Shown here one piece after another: positions 1 to 5,148 of a stretch of 9,614 nt of DNA (position 1 is its first letter; the number at the start of each line of letters is the position of its first letter). The DNA is from JAICIG01 sp035532215 (GTDB lineage Bacteria; Planctomycetota; Planctomycetia; Pirellulales; JAICIG01). The notes beneath the pieces were generated by a model. The model did not search any database. It was not told the origin of the DNA and saw nothing but the letters and a program-made list of their open reading frames with translations. Where the stretch lies: contig DATKRK010000230.1 in NCBI GenBank assembly GCA_035532215.1, positions 1 through 9,614 of the forward strand. The letters are read 5' to 3'. A program made the translations under genes and the position numbers.

Positions 1-61
1 GGATTTCGGGCGGCAATGCCTGCAGTTGTTCGGGCGTAATCGGCGCTTGCGGCGGCAACAT
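1..61 (-). CDS. Possible N-terminus of an IS66-type transposase (partial)
   Basis: A minus-strand frame starts with ATG at 61 and stays open to the window edge, giving 20 residues that begin MLPPQAPIT and contain EQLQALPPEI. A short 'ALPPE' stretch near the N-terminus, ahead of a coiled-coil region, is familiar from IS66 TnpC transposases, where it precedes the zinc-finger and DDE domains. Those parts would lie to the left of the window. There is no clear Shine-Dalgarno site, and an in-frame stop lies a short way upstream of the ATG. The position, about 77 bases inside the proposed IS terminus, fits a single-gene IS66 element. With only 20 residues visible, this could also be a chance frame. 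Confidence 0.33.
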   Translation of the reverse strand, partial: MLPPQAPITPEQLQALPPEI

Positions 62-106
62 ACCGACTATTTCGCCGATTTCGCCTCATGCGCGAAGAGC
101 AGTTTT

Positions 107-127
107 CGCCCCGGCTACGCCGGGGCG
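107..127. repeat. Perfect 9-bp inverted repeat with 3-base loop
   Basis: CGCCCCGGC, then TAC, then GCCGGGGCG form a perfect, very GC-rich hairpin. The TAG stop codon of the endonuclease frame (117-115) overlaps its loop. It lies just inside the proposed IS terminus and is probably a subterminal feature of that element. No T-tract follows on either strand, so it is not a standard intrinsic terminator, though it could still block read-through into the transposase. Confidence 0.7.
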
Positions 128-612
128 TGAACGGTTACGATGATTTGCAGCTTGAGCGGCGGCGATTTCTTCGCGGTCTGATAATCGGTCAAGAGCACGA
201 GAATGTCGTACTCGCTTCCCAGCAATCGCTCGTACGCGGAAAAAAATGGCTCGCTGGTGCAATAATTCTCCGAAGGCGATTTAACGCCAAGATCGAGATC
301 GGGCAAGTCGATGCCGCGTGCAGGGTTGATTCTCAACGCCGGAATCTCAAGCCCCCGGAACGTCGAGGTTTCTAGCACGCCGACGAGCAGCATTTCAATC
401 ACGCTGCCGATCGTTTTTCCGTCGAGATTGGGAAGATCGCCCTTTTTCTTGAGATTCTTATACCAGTGCGGAAGAACGCCGCCTCTGCCAATACGTTTCA
501 AAACCGGTTCCAACCGCCCCAAGCCGGAACCACGCAGCGCAGCATTTATTCCCGATGCAACGTCATCCAGTTTTTCGCGAATTTTTGCACGCAGTTCGGG
601 CTTGCTAAGCAT
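115..612 (-). CDS. Putative type II restriction endonuclease, MutH/Sau3AI-like core, 3'-truncated
   Basis: A 165-residue frame starts at ATG 612, inside the last codons of the methyltransferase gene (8-base overlap ATGCTTAG), so translation is probably coupled. Position directly after a C5-methyltransferase and vsr is the main argument that it is the cognate nuclease. Within it, a helix-like stretch with G65-K66, G69 and E73 is followed by D102-L-P-D and K111. This matches the spacing of the MutH/Sau3AI PD-(D/E)xK core (Glu in a helix, then Asp, eight residues, Lys). However, the acidic residue usually two before the Lys is Gly109. Residues 1-158 look like coherent protein, while the last seven (VTVHAPA) are encoded by the proposed IS terminus. 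The protein is therefore probably cut short and may be inactive. The fold and function are inferred from context and pattern, not from a recognised full-length family match. Confidence 0.6.
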   Translation of the reverse strand: MLSKPELRAKIREKLDDVASGINAALRGSGLGRLEPVLKRIGRGGVLPHWYKNLKKKGDLPNLDGKTIGSVIEMLLVGVLETSTFRGLEIPALRINPARGIDLPDLDLGVKSPSENYCTSEPFFSAYERLLGSEYDILVLLTDYQTAKKSPPLKLQIIVTVHAPA

Positions 613-1774
613 CGGCGAAGAGTTTTCTTTGGGTTGGACGTCTAGGAAGTGAGTGAACGGGCACGCCTTTGGAGATAGCTCTGCGCACGACCCACTCGGC
701 CATCGGAGGAGGAACTGCATTGCCATATAGCGCGTATTGGTCGTAGACCGAGACGCACGAGCAATGATCGTCGGGAAAACCTTGGATCCTTGCATACTCG
801 ACGTTGGTAAGTCGTCGGTAGCGGTCCCCGACTTGATACCGTTCATAGTGGCGGCTCGCCGTAGACGTCAGCGTCGGAGCAACGCCGCCGATTCCAAAGA
901 CGGTGTACCCCATGCGAGCGCCACCTCCCTGATTGGAAAGGATTTCGACGCCTGCCACGAACCTTCTCACGTGCTTGCTGGCCTTGATTCGCTCGATTGT
1001 CGATTCCGTGAAATCGAATTCAGGCTCGACTTCATCTTGCAGCACCGAGCGCAAGAAGACTGCAGGTTGTTGCTCGGAAAAGTGCTCGATATCGGCGGCG
1101 TAAAACTTCCCTGATTCGGCGAGGCCCCAATTCGGAAATTTCTTGCCATGGCGGCTGATTTCCGTCCACGATTCGCGGGACGAAATCGCGCCTGCCTCCA
1201 CGTGCGATTTCGACAGGTCGTCGAGGCTGGCTAGCCGAATGGTGTTTTCAAAGTGCGAGCGGTCGCCGTTCGAATGAGTTTCGCGTCTGCGAACCCCGGT
1301 TATGAAAACCCGCTGCCGGTTCTGCGGCAGGCCGAAGTCCATCGCGTTGAACAATCGCCATTCGATTCGATAATCCAATTCGGCGAGCGAAGCGAGAATC
1401 GTTGCAAAGTGAATCCCTCGCTCCATTGTCAGCAAGCGTTTGACGTTTTCCAGGACGAAATAGGTCGGGCGTTGCAACCGCAAAACGTCGACGACTACGG
1501 AAAACAGAGTTCCGCGAGGATCCTTGATTCCCTGTTTCTTTCCCGCACTGCTGAAAGGCTGGCACGGGAATCCTGCCGTGAGTATTTGGTGGCGTGGAAT
1601 CGAGTCGACCAGCCCGCGTATATCACCTTCTCGGAACGTATCCTGGCCAAACCGATCGCGATAGATCTTGGAAGCTTTCGAGCAGTTATCGTTTGCCCAG
1701 ATCGTGTTAAGACCTACTTTGTCGGCAGCGAGCCGGAAGCCGCCTATTCCGGCGAACAATTCAATGGCATCCAT
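605..1774 (-). CDS. dcm: DNA (cytosine-5-)-methyltransferase, type II restriction-modification
   Basis: This gene encodes 389 residues with the complete C5-methyltransferase motif set in the normal order. Motif I, ELFAGIGGF (5-13), binds S-adenosylmethionine. Motif IV, GFPCQPFS (68-75), carries the catalytic Cys71. Motif VI, ENV (109-111), supplies the Glu that contacts the target cytosine. Motif VIII is QNRQRVFI (151-158), motif IX is RRLTNVEYARIQGFPDD (320-336) and motif X is GNAVPPPMAEWV (351-362). The segment from roughly 165 to 318 is the target-recognition region. The enzyme methylates cytosine at carbon 5 within a sequence that cannot be read from the protein by eye, so the symbol is generic and does not imply CCWGG. 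The start is fixed by the TAATG overlap with vsr upstream. All catalytic residues are present, so methylation should work even if the downstream nuclease does not. Confidence 0.95.
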   Translation of the reverse strand: MDAIELFAGIGGFRLAADKVGLNTIWANDNCSKASKIYRDRFGQDTFREGDIRGLVDSIPRHQILTAGFPCQPFSSAGKKQGIKDPRGTLFSVVVDVLRLQRPTYFVLENVKRLLTMERGIHFATILASLAELDYRIEWRLFNAMDFGLPQNRQRVFITGVRRRETHSNGDRSHFENTIRLASLDDLSKSHVEAGAISSRESWTEISRHGKKFPNWGLAESGKFYAADIEHFSEQQPAVFLRSVLQDEVEPEFDFTESTIERIKASKHVRRFVAGVEILSNQGGGARMGYTVFGIGGVAPTLTSTASRHYERYQVGDRYRRLTNVEYARIQGFPDDHCSCVSVYDQYALYGNAVPPPMAEWVVRRAISKGVPVHSLPRRPTQRKLFADA

Positions 1775-2181
1775 TAGCGATCGTCCAATTCTCGCCGGAG
1801 TCGGTCGGCTAATTCCTGTTCACGAGTCGTCTCACATTGCCAAACAACGATGACGCGCCAGCCAGCTCGTTCGAGCTCTCGTACGTTTCGACGATCACGA
1901 TGGACGTTCGCCTTGAATTTTTCAAGCCAGAATTCTCGATTCGCTACAGGCGTCGTTGCTTTCCGGCACCTTTTATGGCGATGCCAAAAGCAGCCATGCA
2001 CGAACAAGACTTTTTTCCTCGACGCAAATACTAGATCCGGGCGACCCGGCAAACGCCCATAGAGGCGATACCGATAGCCGAGGGAGTGAAGTAATCGGCG
2101 TACGATGAGTTCCGGCTTCGTATCTCGTGCCCGAACCTGAGCCATTCGGGCGCTTCTTTGTGCGGGTGTGAGCGTGTCCAT
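1774..2181 (-). CDS. vsr: Very short patch repair endonuclease Vsr
   Basis: This is a 135-residue Vsr family protein of normal length. Vsr nicks beside T:G mismatches produced when 5-methylcytosine deaminates, so it limits the mutagenic cost of the adjacent methyltransferase. Hallmarks are TPAQRSARMAQVRARDTKPE (5-24), with the family's conserved Glu24, and GRPDLVF with the catalytic Asp49. HGCFWHRH (62-69) carries the active-site His62, Trp66 and His67. Cys64, His69, Cys72 and Cys116 are placed as expected for the structural zinc. FWLEKF and GWRVIVVW complete the pattern. ATG at 2181 is chosen because it directly precedes the conserved TPAQRS block. A TTG at 2190 would add three residues. The stop overlaps the methyltransferase start by one base (TAATG). 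It is the first gene of the cassette and lies 162 bases downstream of ribE in the same direction. Confidence 0.94.
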   Translation of the reverse strand: MDTLTPAQRSARMAQVRARDTKPELIVRRLLHSLGYRYRLYGRLPGRPDLVFASRKKVLFVHGCFWHRHKRCRKATTPVANREFWLEKFKANVHRDRRNVRELERAGWRVIVVWQCETTREQELADRLRRELDDR

Positions 2182-2343
2182 GCTATCCAAATCGGCCTAG
2201 TTTGGCGCACCCCCATGATTTCGTGATCGAGCCATGTATCGACCAGACGTGCCCAATCAACCGACATCGGATTTTATGCCTGCTGCCACTCGTGTGAAAG
2301 TCCCGTTGGATGCGGCGACAAATTGCGCCCCCCGACGCCAAGG
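2182..2343. other. Intergenic region between ribE and vsr
   Basis: This 162-base gap lies between two minus-strand genes and marks the junction between the housekeeping block and the restriction-modification cassette. It holds no convincing gene or terminator hairpin. On the minus strand a TAAAAT hexamer (2276-2271) could be a -10 box for vsr, but the element 17 bases upstream, TTTCAC, is a poor -35. The cassette may therefore depend on its own weak promoter or on read-through from ribE. Confidence 0.4.
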
Positions 2344-2934
2344 CTATTCGTGGGCGCCCAGCTTCTGCACGTACTTCGCCAGCAAGTCCGTCTCCAGGTT
2401 CACGCGGTCGCCGATCGAGCGGAGGCCGAGCGTGGTGACGGCCAAGGTGTGAGGAATGAACTGCACGCTGAATCGCTCGGGCTCGACGTCGACGAGCGTC
2501 AGGCTCACGCCGTCGACGGCCACCGAGCCTTTCGAGACCAGTTGCGAGCCGAACTGCGGCGGAAAGCTGAACCAGAGCGTGGTCCAGTCCCCGTCTTGCC
2601 GGCGGTCGACCACCGTGCCGACGGCGTCGACGTGGCCGGTGACGAAATGCCCGCCCAGCTTGTCGCCCACGGCCAGCGACGTTTCCAGGTTCACCAGGCT
2701 GCCGGCGCCCAACTCGCCGAGATTCGTGCGGCTGAGCGTTTCGGGCCCGGCCTCGAACGAGAGCAGATCGCCTTCGATCGCGATCGCCGTCAGGCAACAG
2801 CCGTTCACGGCGATGCTGTCGCCGAGCTTCGCGGCGGCGGCGATCTCGGGCGCCTGGATCGAGAGCCGCTTGCCCGGCGGCTCGGGATGAACGGCGACGA
2901 CTTTGGCAAGCGTTTGGACGAGGCCGGTGAACAT
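2344..2934 (-). CDS. ribE: Riboflavin synthase, alpha subunit
   Basis: The 196-residue length is typical of this enzyme. It dismutates two molecules of 6,7-dimethyl-8-ribityllumazine to riboflavin plus a pyrimidine by-product, the last step of riboflavin synthesis, in the cytosol. Two homologous lumazine-binding barrels are visible. The first begins with the diagnostic MFTGLVQ N-terminus and carries GDSIAVNGCCLT (38-49) and NLETSLAVGDKLGGHFVTGH (82-101). The second repeats these as KGSVAVDGVSLT (135-146) and VNLETDLLAKY (178-188). The start is certain from the family N-terminus, and AGGG ends seven bases upstream of the ATG. It follows pssA in the same direction but is separated from it by a palindromic repeat region. 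No other riboflavin gene and no FMN riboswitch was seen beside it. E. coli calls the orthologue ribC. Confidence 0.97.
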   Translation of the reverse strand: MFTGLVQTLAKVVAVHPEPPGKRLSIQAPEIAAAAKLGDSIAVNGCCLTAIAIEGDLLSFEAGPETLSRTNLGELGAGSLVNLETSLAVGDKLGGHFVTGHVDAVGTVVDRRQDGDWTTLWFSFPPQFGSQLVSKGSVAVDGVSLTLVDVEPERFSVQFIPHTLAVTTLGLRSIGDRVNLETDLLAKYVQKLGAHE

Positions 2935-2954
2935 TGAGCAGCCCTAAATCAACC

Positions 2955-3043
2955 AGTCGTACGCTCCTCAGGCTTTCCAGCCTGACAGTCCGTCGTAGGT
3001 CAGGCTTTCCAGCCTGACAGTCAGGCTAGAAAGCCTGACCTAC
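2955..3043. repeat. Nested palindromic repeat (two tandem 32-bp units plus an inverted copy)
   Basis: Two tandem 32-bp units lie at 2955-2986 and 2987-3018. They are nearly identical in their distal halves: the 23 bases at 2968-2990 recur exactly at 3000-3022. The arm 2995-3018 is then repeated in inverted orientation at 3020-3043 with one mismatch in 24 positions and a single central base (3019), making a 49-bp imperfect palindrome. Each arm also folds on itself (CAGGCT, four bases, AGCCTG). The palindrome starts within the pssA stop codon and lies ahead of ribE, so the RNA would fold strongly at this gene boundary. It resembles a REP-like intergenic element. A role in mRNA 3'-end protection or partial termination is inference. 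Confidence 0.85.
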
Positions 3044-3921
3044 TAAAACAACGGCTCCTTGTGCGGGCGCCGCTGCACGTATTCCTGCCACACGTATTGC
3101 ACCGGTCCCTGGAACACGAAGAACCCGCTGATCAGCGGCACCGAATAGCCGCGTACGAACATCACGGCCACCAGGGCGAACAACAGCGTGACCACGTGCG
3201 CCAGGCTCCGTTCGCCGCGGAACAACTGATTGACCACGTGCGGGTAAGGAATCCGCGAGACCATCAACAGCGCGACCAGCACGGCGAAATAAGGCAGGAC
3301 GCTCTGCATCCAAACGTCGAACGTTTTGGAATAGTTCACGGGCAGCACGGCCCCCTCGCGGCGCAGCTCGTAAAACAAGATCGCGAAGCCGGCAATCGCC
3401 GCCGCCGCCGCCGGGCTGGGCAAGCCGGTGAAGTGCATGTGGTCGTCGTTCTCGTCGGTTTCGACGTTGAACCGCGCCAGCCGCAACGCCGCGCAAGCCG
3501 CAAATGCCGCCGCGATCACCCAGACCGTATCTTTGTGCGCAAAGGTGAACGCCGGACACATCTTTACCAGCAAAATCGCCGGCGCCACGCCGAACGTGAC
3601 CAGGTCGCAAAGGCTGTCGAGCTGGGCGCCGAAATCGCTGGTGGCTTTCGAGATCCTCGCCACGTGCCCGTCGAGCGCGTCGAACAGCATCGCCAGAAAG
3701 ATCAACCAGCCGCTGAGCATGCAGTTGTGCGTGTCGTCGTTGGGATCCAAGGCGCGGAACGCCTTGATCGGGTTGCGCGTGCCGATCGACGCAGACTGCG
3801 GCACGTCGGCCGTCAACGGGCGATCGACGCGCGCCGCCACCACGATGGCGAAGAACCCGCAAACCAAGTTCGCCAGCGTGAACATCGTCGGCAAAACCGC
3901 GATCGTACGAATTTTCCTCAT
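3043..3921 (-). CDS. pssA: CDP-diacylglycerol--serine O-phosphatidyltransferase (phosphatidylserine synthase)
   Basis: This 292-residue integral membrane enzyme joins CDP-diacylglycerol and L-serine to give phosphatidylserine and CMP. The full CDP-alcohol phosphatidyltransferase signature is present: D81-x2-D84-G85-x2-A88-R89-x8-G98-x3-D102-x3-D106, whose Asp residues bind metal and nucleotide. Hydrophobic segments lie at about 8-30, 70-85, 108-122, 133-150, 170-185, 208-225 and 243-270. The GLPSPAAAA block (166-174) is also typical of the type II PssA subgroup. A hydrophilic stretch at about 31-68 between the first two helices is longer than usual. The start codon overlaps the psd stop (TGATG), so the two genes are almost certainly co-translated and act in sequence. 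The alternative of phosphatidylglycerophosphate synthase is unlikely given the psd partner. Confidence 0.93.
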   Translation of the reverse strand: MRKIRTIAVLPTMFTLANLVCGFFAIVVAARVDRPLTADVPQSASIGTRNPIKAFRALDPNDDTHNCMLSGWLIFLAMLFDALDGHVARISKATSDFGAQLDSLCDLVTFGVAPAILLVKMCPAFTFAHKDTVWVIAAAFAACAALRLARFNVETDENDDHMHFTGLPSPAAAAAIAGFAILFYELRREGAVLPVNYSKTFDVWMQSVLPYFAVLVALLMVSRIPYPHVVNQLFRGERSLAHVVTLLFALVAVMFVRGYSVPLISGFFVFQGPVQYVWQEYVQRRPHKEPLF

Positions 3922-4976
3922 CAGCCAGACCCTGGGGGTAATTCGGAGGTCGGAGGTCGGAAGTCCGAACGAGAGGAAGTTTCGGCGCCCGCTTGCGCCT
4001 CATTCTGCATTCCGCATTCCGCATTGGATTCGTATTTGGCCATGATCGTGCTGCCGGCTTGCACCTTCTGGCCGACTTGGACTTCGATGCTCAGGCCGTC
4101 CTCGCGCGGCAGAATCAACTCGGTCCGAGAGCCGAGCTTGATCATGCCGAACTTGTGGCCGCGCTCGATCGTTTCGCCCGGCCGCAGGTTGCAGACGATC
4201 CGCCGGGCGAACAAGCCGGCGATCTGCCGCACGACCAGCCGCCGGTGCGGCGCCGCCTCTTCTTCCAGGCCGATCCACAGATTTTCGTTGCGCAAGGCGC
4301 TGTCGGGACGCATGGCGTTGAGGAACAAGCCGGGCGAGTACTTGAGTCGGATCACGCGCGAGCGCAGCGGCGAGCGGTTGATGTGTACGTTGAAGATCGA
4401 CAAAAAAATGCCGATCCGCACGGCCGGGCCGCCGATGAACTCGTCGTGCTCCAAGTCTACCACTTCCGCGATCGTGCCGTCGGCCGGCGAAATCGCCAGG
4501 CCCGGCGCCTGCGGCACGCGCCGCGGCGGATCGCGAAAGAACCACACGACCAAGCCTAACAAAACCCCCGGCACGATCGCCAGCGGCCAGGAAACTGCCG
4601 CCGCGGCGACAGTCAGCCCCGCCAGCGGATAGCCCAGCAACTGCAGCTCGGCCAGCCCCCAACGGGCGAAGGGAATCCGCTCGCGCCAGCGAAACGGATC
4701 GTCGGCCTCGTCCCAATCGGCCGAGCATGAATTGCGGCAATATTTCAGGTCTCGCGGGTCGAGCAGCTCGTGCGGGGCGCCCTCGGCGCTGCCGCGCCGT
4801 TTTTCCGCCATCCGAGCCACATAGCCCGCGCGAAACTTGCGCAGATACCAGCGCCGCCAGCGGCCCCAGGCCAATTCGATCGAGTAGCAGACGCCCCCGC
4901 CCGGCTGCACGCTGCGGATATTTTCCGGCAGCGGCTCTGGCGGCGAACGTCGCGAAATGGCTTCGACTTGAGACAT
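3921..4976 (-). CDS. psd: Phosphatidylserine decarboxylase with unusual N- and C-terminal extensions
   Basis: This 351-residue proenzyme converts phosphatidylserine to phosphatidylethanolamine at the membrane. The core holds a hydrophobic segment (about 113-147), FFRDPPR (146-152), SPADGTI (163-169), IGIFLSIFNVHINRSP (188-203) and KFGMIKLGSRTELILP (275-290). By family knowledge the Gly282-Ser283 bond self-cleaves to form the pyruvoyl cofactor and separate alpha and beta chains. The GSR form is that of the shorter Psd class. About 105 residues precede the core, rich in basic and aromatic residues, and are not part of the minimal enzyme. The C-terminal 36 or so residues (from about 316) are encoded by 7-bp repeat arrays and do not look like family sequence. 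The start at 4976 is supported by AGGA seven bases upstream, and the stop overlaps the pssA start. Confidence 0.93.
   Translation of the reverse strand: MSQVEAISRRSPPEPLPENIRSVQPGGGVCYSIELAWGRWRRWYLRKFRAGYVARMAEKRRGSAEGAPHELLDPRDLKYCRNSCSADWDEADDPFRWRERIPFARWGLAELQLLGYPLAGLTVAAAAVSWPLAIVPGVLLGLVVWFFRDPPRRVPQAPGLAISPADGTIAEVVDLEHDEFIGGPAVRIGIFLSIFNVHINRSPLRSRVIRLKYSPGLFLNAMRPDSALRNENLWIGLEEEAAPHRRLVVRQIAGLFARRIVCNLRPGETIERGHKFGMIKLGSRTELILPREDGLSIEVQVGQKVQAGSTIMAKYESNAECGMQNEAQAGAETSSRSDFRPPTSELPPGSG
3943..3970. repeat. Heptanucleotide repeat array, 4 units
   Basis: On the plus strand the units are TCGGAGG, TCGGAGG, TCGGAAG and TCCGAAC, four 7-base units in perfect register. The array lies inside the last codons of psd, just before its stop. 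Because 7 is not a multiple of 3, successive units are read in different frames. Confidence 0.8.
3998..4025. repeat. Heptanucleotide repeat array, 4 units
   Basis: On the minus strand the units are AATGCGG, AATGCGG, AATGCAG and AATGAGG, in perfect 7-base register. The array encodes part of the psd C-terminal tail (NAECGMQNEA). Its unit differs from that of the array at 3943-3970, so the two are not simple copies of each other. Confidence 0.8.
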
Positions 4977-5040
4977 GATCGCATCCTATCGAGAAACCCA
5001 GGCGTTGGAAAGGAACGAATGCAACGCCCAACGGCGAGGG

Positions 5041-5096
5041 GATTTTGGATTTGCGATTTTGGATTGGGGGCTTGGAGCTTGGAACCTGGAACCGAG
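5041..5096. repeat. Drifting heptanucleotide repeat array, 8 units
   Basis: Reading from 5041 in steps of seven gives GATTTTG, GATTTGC, GATTTTG, GATTGGG, GGCTTGG, AGCTTGG, AACCTGG and AACCGAG. Adjacent units differ by a few bases, so the motif changes gradually from one end to the other while mostly keeping the 7-base register. It lies in the divergent intergenic region between two genes. Confidence 0.75.
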
Positions 5097-5137
5097 AAAC
5101 CGACGCTGCTACCATACGCCGAGAACCTTCAACCTCC

Positions 5138-5143
5138 AGGGAG
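5138..5143 (+). promoter_or_regulatory. Ribosome binding site deciding the peptidase start
   Basis: AGGGAG ends five bases before ATG 5149. The open frame continues upstream to an ATG at 4975, but that stretch encodes the repeat array and has no good Shine-Dalgarno site at its start. This fixes 5149 as the start. Confidence 0.7.
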
Positions 5144-5148
5144 CGGTC

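Larger units (their letters stand above)
1..138 (-). mobile_element. Probable end of an IS66-family insertion sequence (partial, runs off left edge)
   Basis: Read on the minus strand, the sequence starting at position 138 is GTAACCGTTCACG. IS66-family elements characteristically begin with 5'-GTAA. The homologous-looking part of the neighbouring endonuclease frame stops exactly here (residue 158), and its last seven residues are encoded by this terminus. About 77 bases inside the end, a short open frame starts that resembles the N-terminal region of IS66 transposases. A strong 9-bp hairpin lies 11 bases in from the terminus. The other end is outside the window, so neither the matching inverted repeat nor the expected 8-bp target duplication (139-146 would be this copy) can be seen. 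The family assignment is an inference from these three weak but agreeing signs. Confidence 0.5.
4977..5148. promoter_or_regulatory. Divergent intergenic region between psd and the M24 peptidase
   Basis: These 172 bases separate the minus-strand psd-pssA pair from the plus-strand peptidase gene, so they must hold promoters for both directions unless transcription enters from elsewhere. No convincing -35/-10 pair was found by eye. Ribosome-binding sites are clear at each edge: AGGA before psd and AGGGAG before the peptidase. The middle is filled by a heptanucleotide repeat array (5041-5096). Confidence 0.5.

Noticed and set aside
107..127. Intrinsic terminator at the perfect hairpin
   Set aside because: Neither strand has a T-run after the stem, so it is listed only as an inverted repeat.
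2182..2190. TTG start for vsr at 2190
   Set aside because: The ATG at 2181 sits directly before the conserved TPAQRS block, and no Shine-Dalgarno site precedes the TTG. It remains a minor alternative adding three residues.
2031..2267. A 78-codon minus-strand frame starting with ATG at 2267, upstream of and overlapping vsr
   Set aside because: Most of it lies in another frame of vsr. It has no ribosome-binding site and no family resemblance.
2271..2299. Promoter for vsr (TAAAAT with TTTCAC 17 bases upstream, minus strand)
   Set aside because: The -10 matches well but the -35 matches only two of six positions, too weak to list as a feature of its own.
2935..3043. FMN riboswitch in front of ribE
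   Set aside because: The space is filled by palindromic repeats. The conserved multi-helix FMN aptamer elements are not visible, and the space left is too short for one.
2955..3043. CRISPR array
   Set aside because: The repeats are adjacent palindromic units with no unique spacers of regular length, and no cas gene is present.
3061..4632. A 523-codon plus-strand open frame over pssA and psd
   Set aside because: It is antisense to two confident genes. The product is Arg/His/Gln-rich with no recognisable domain.
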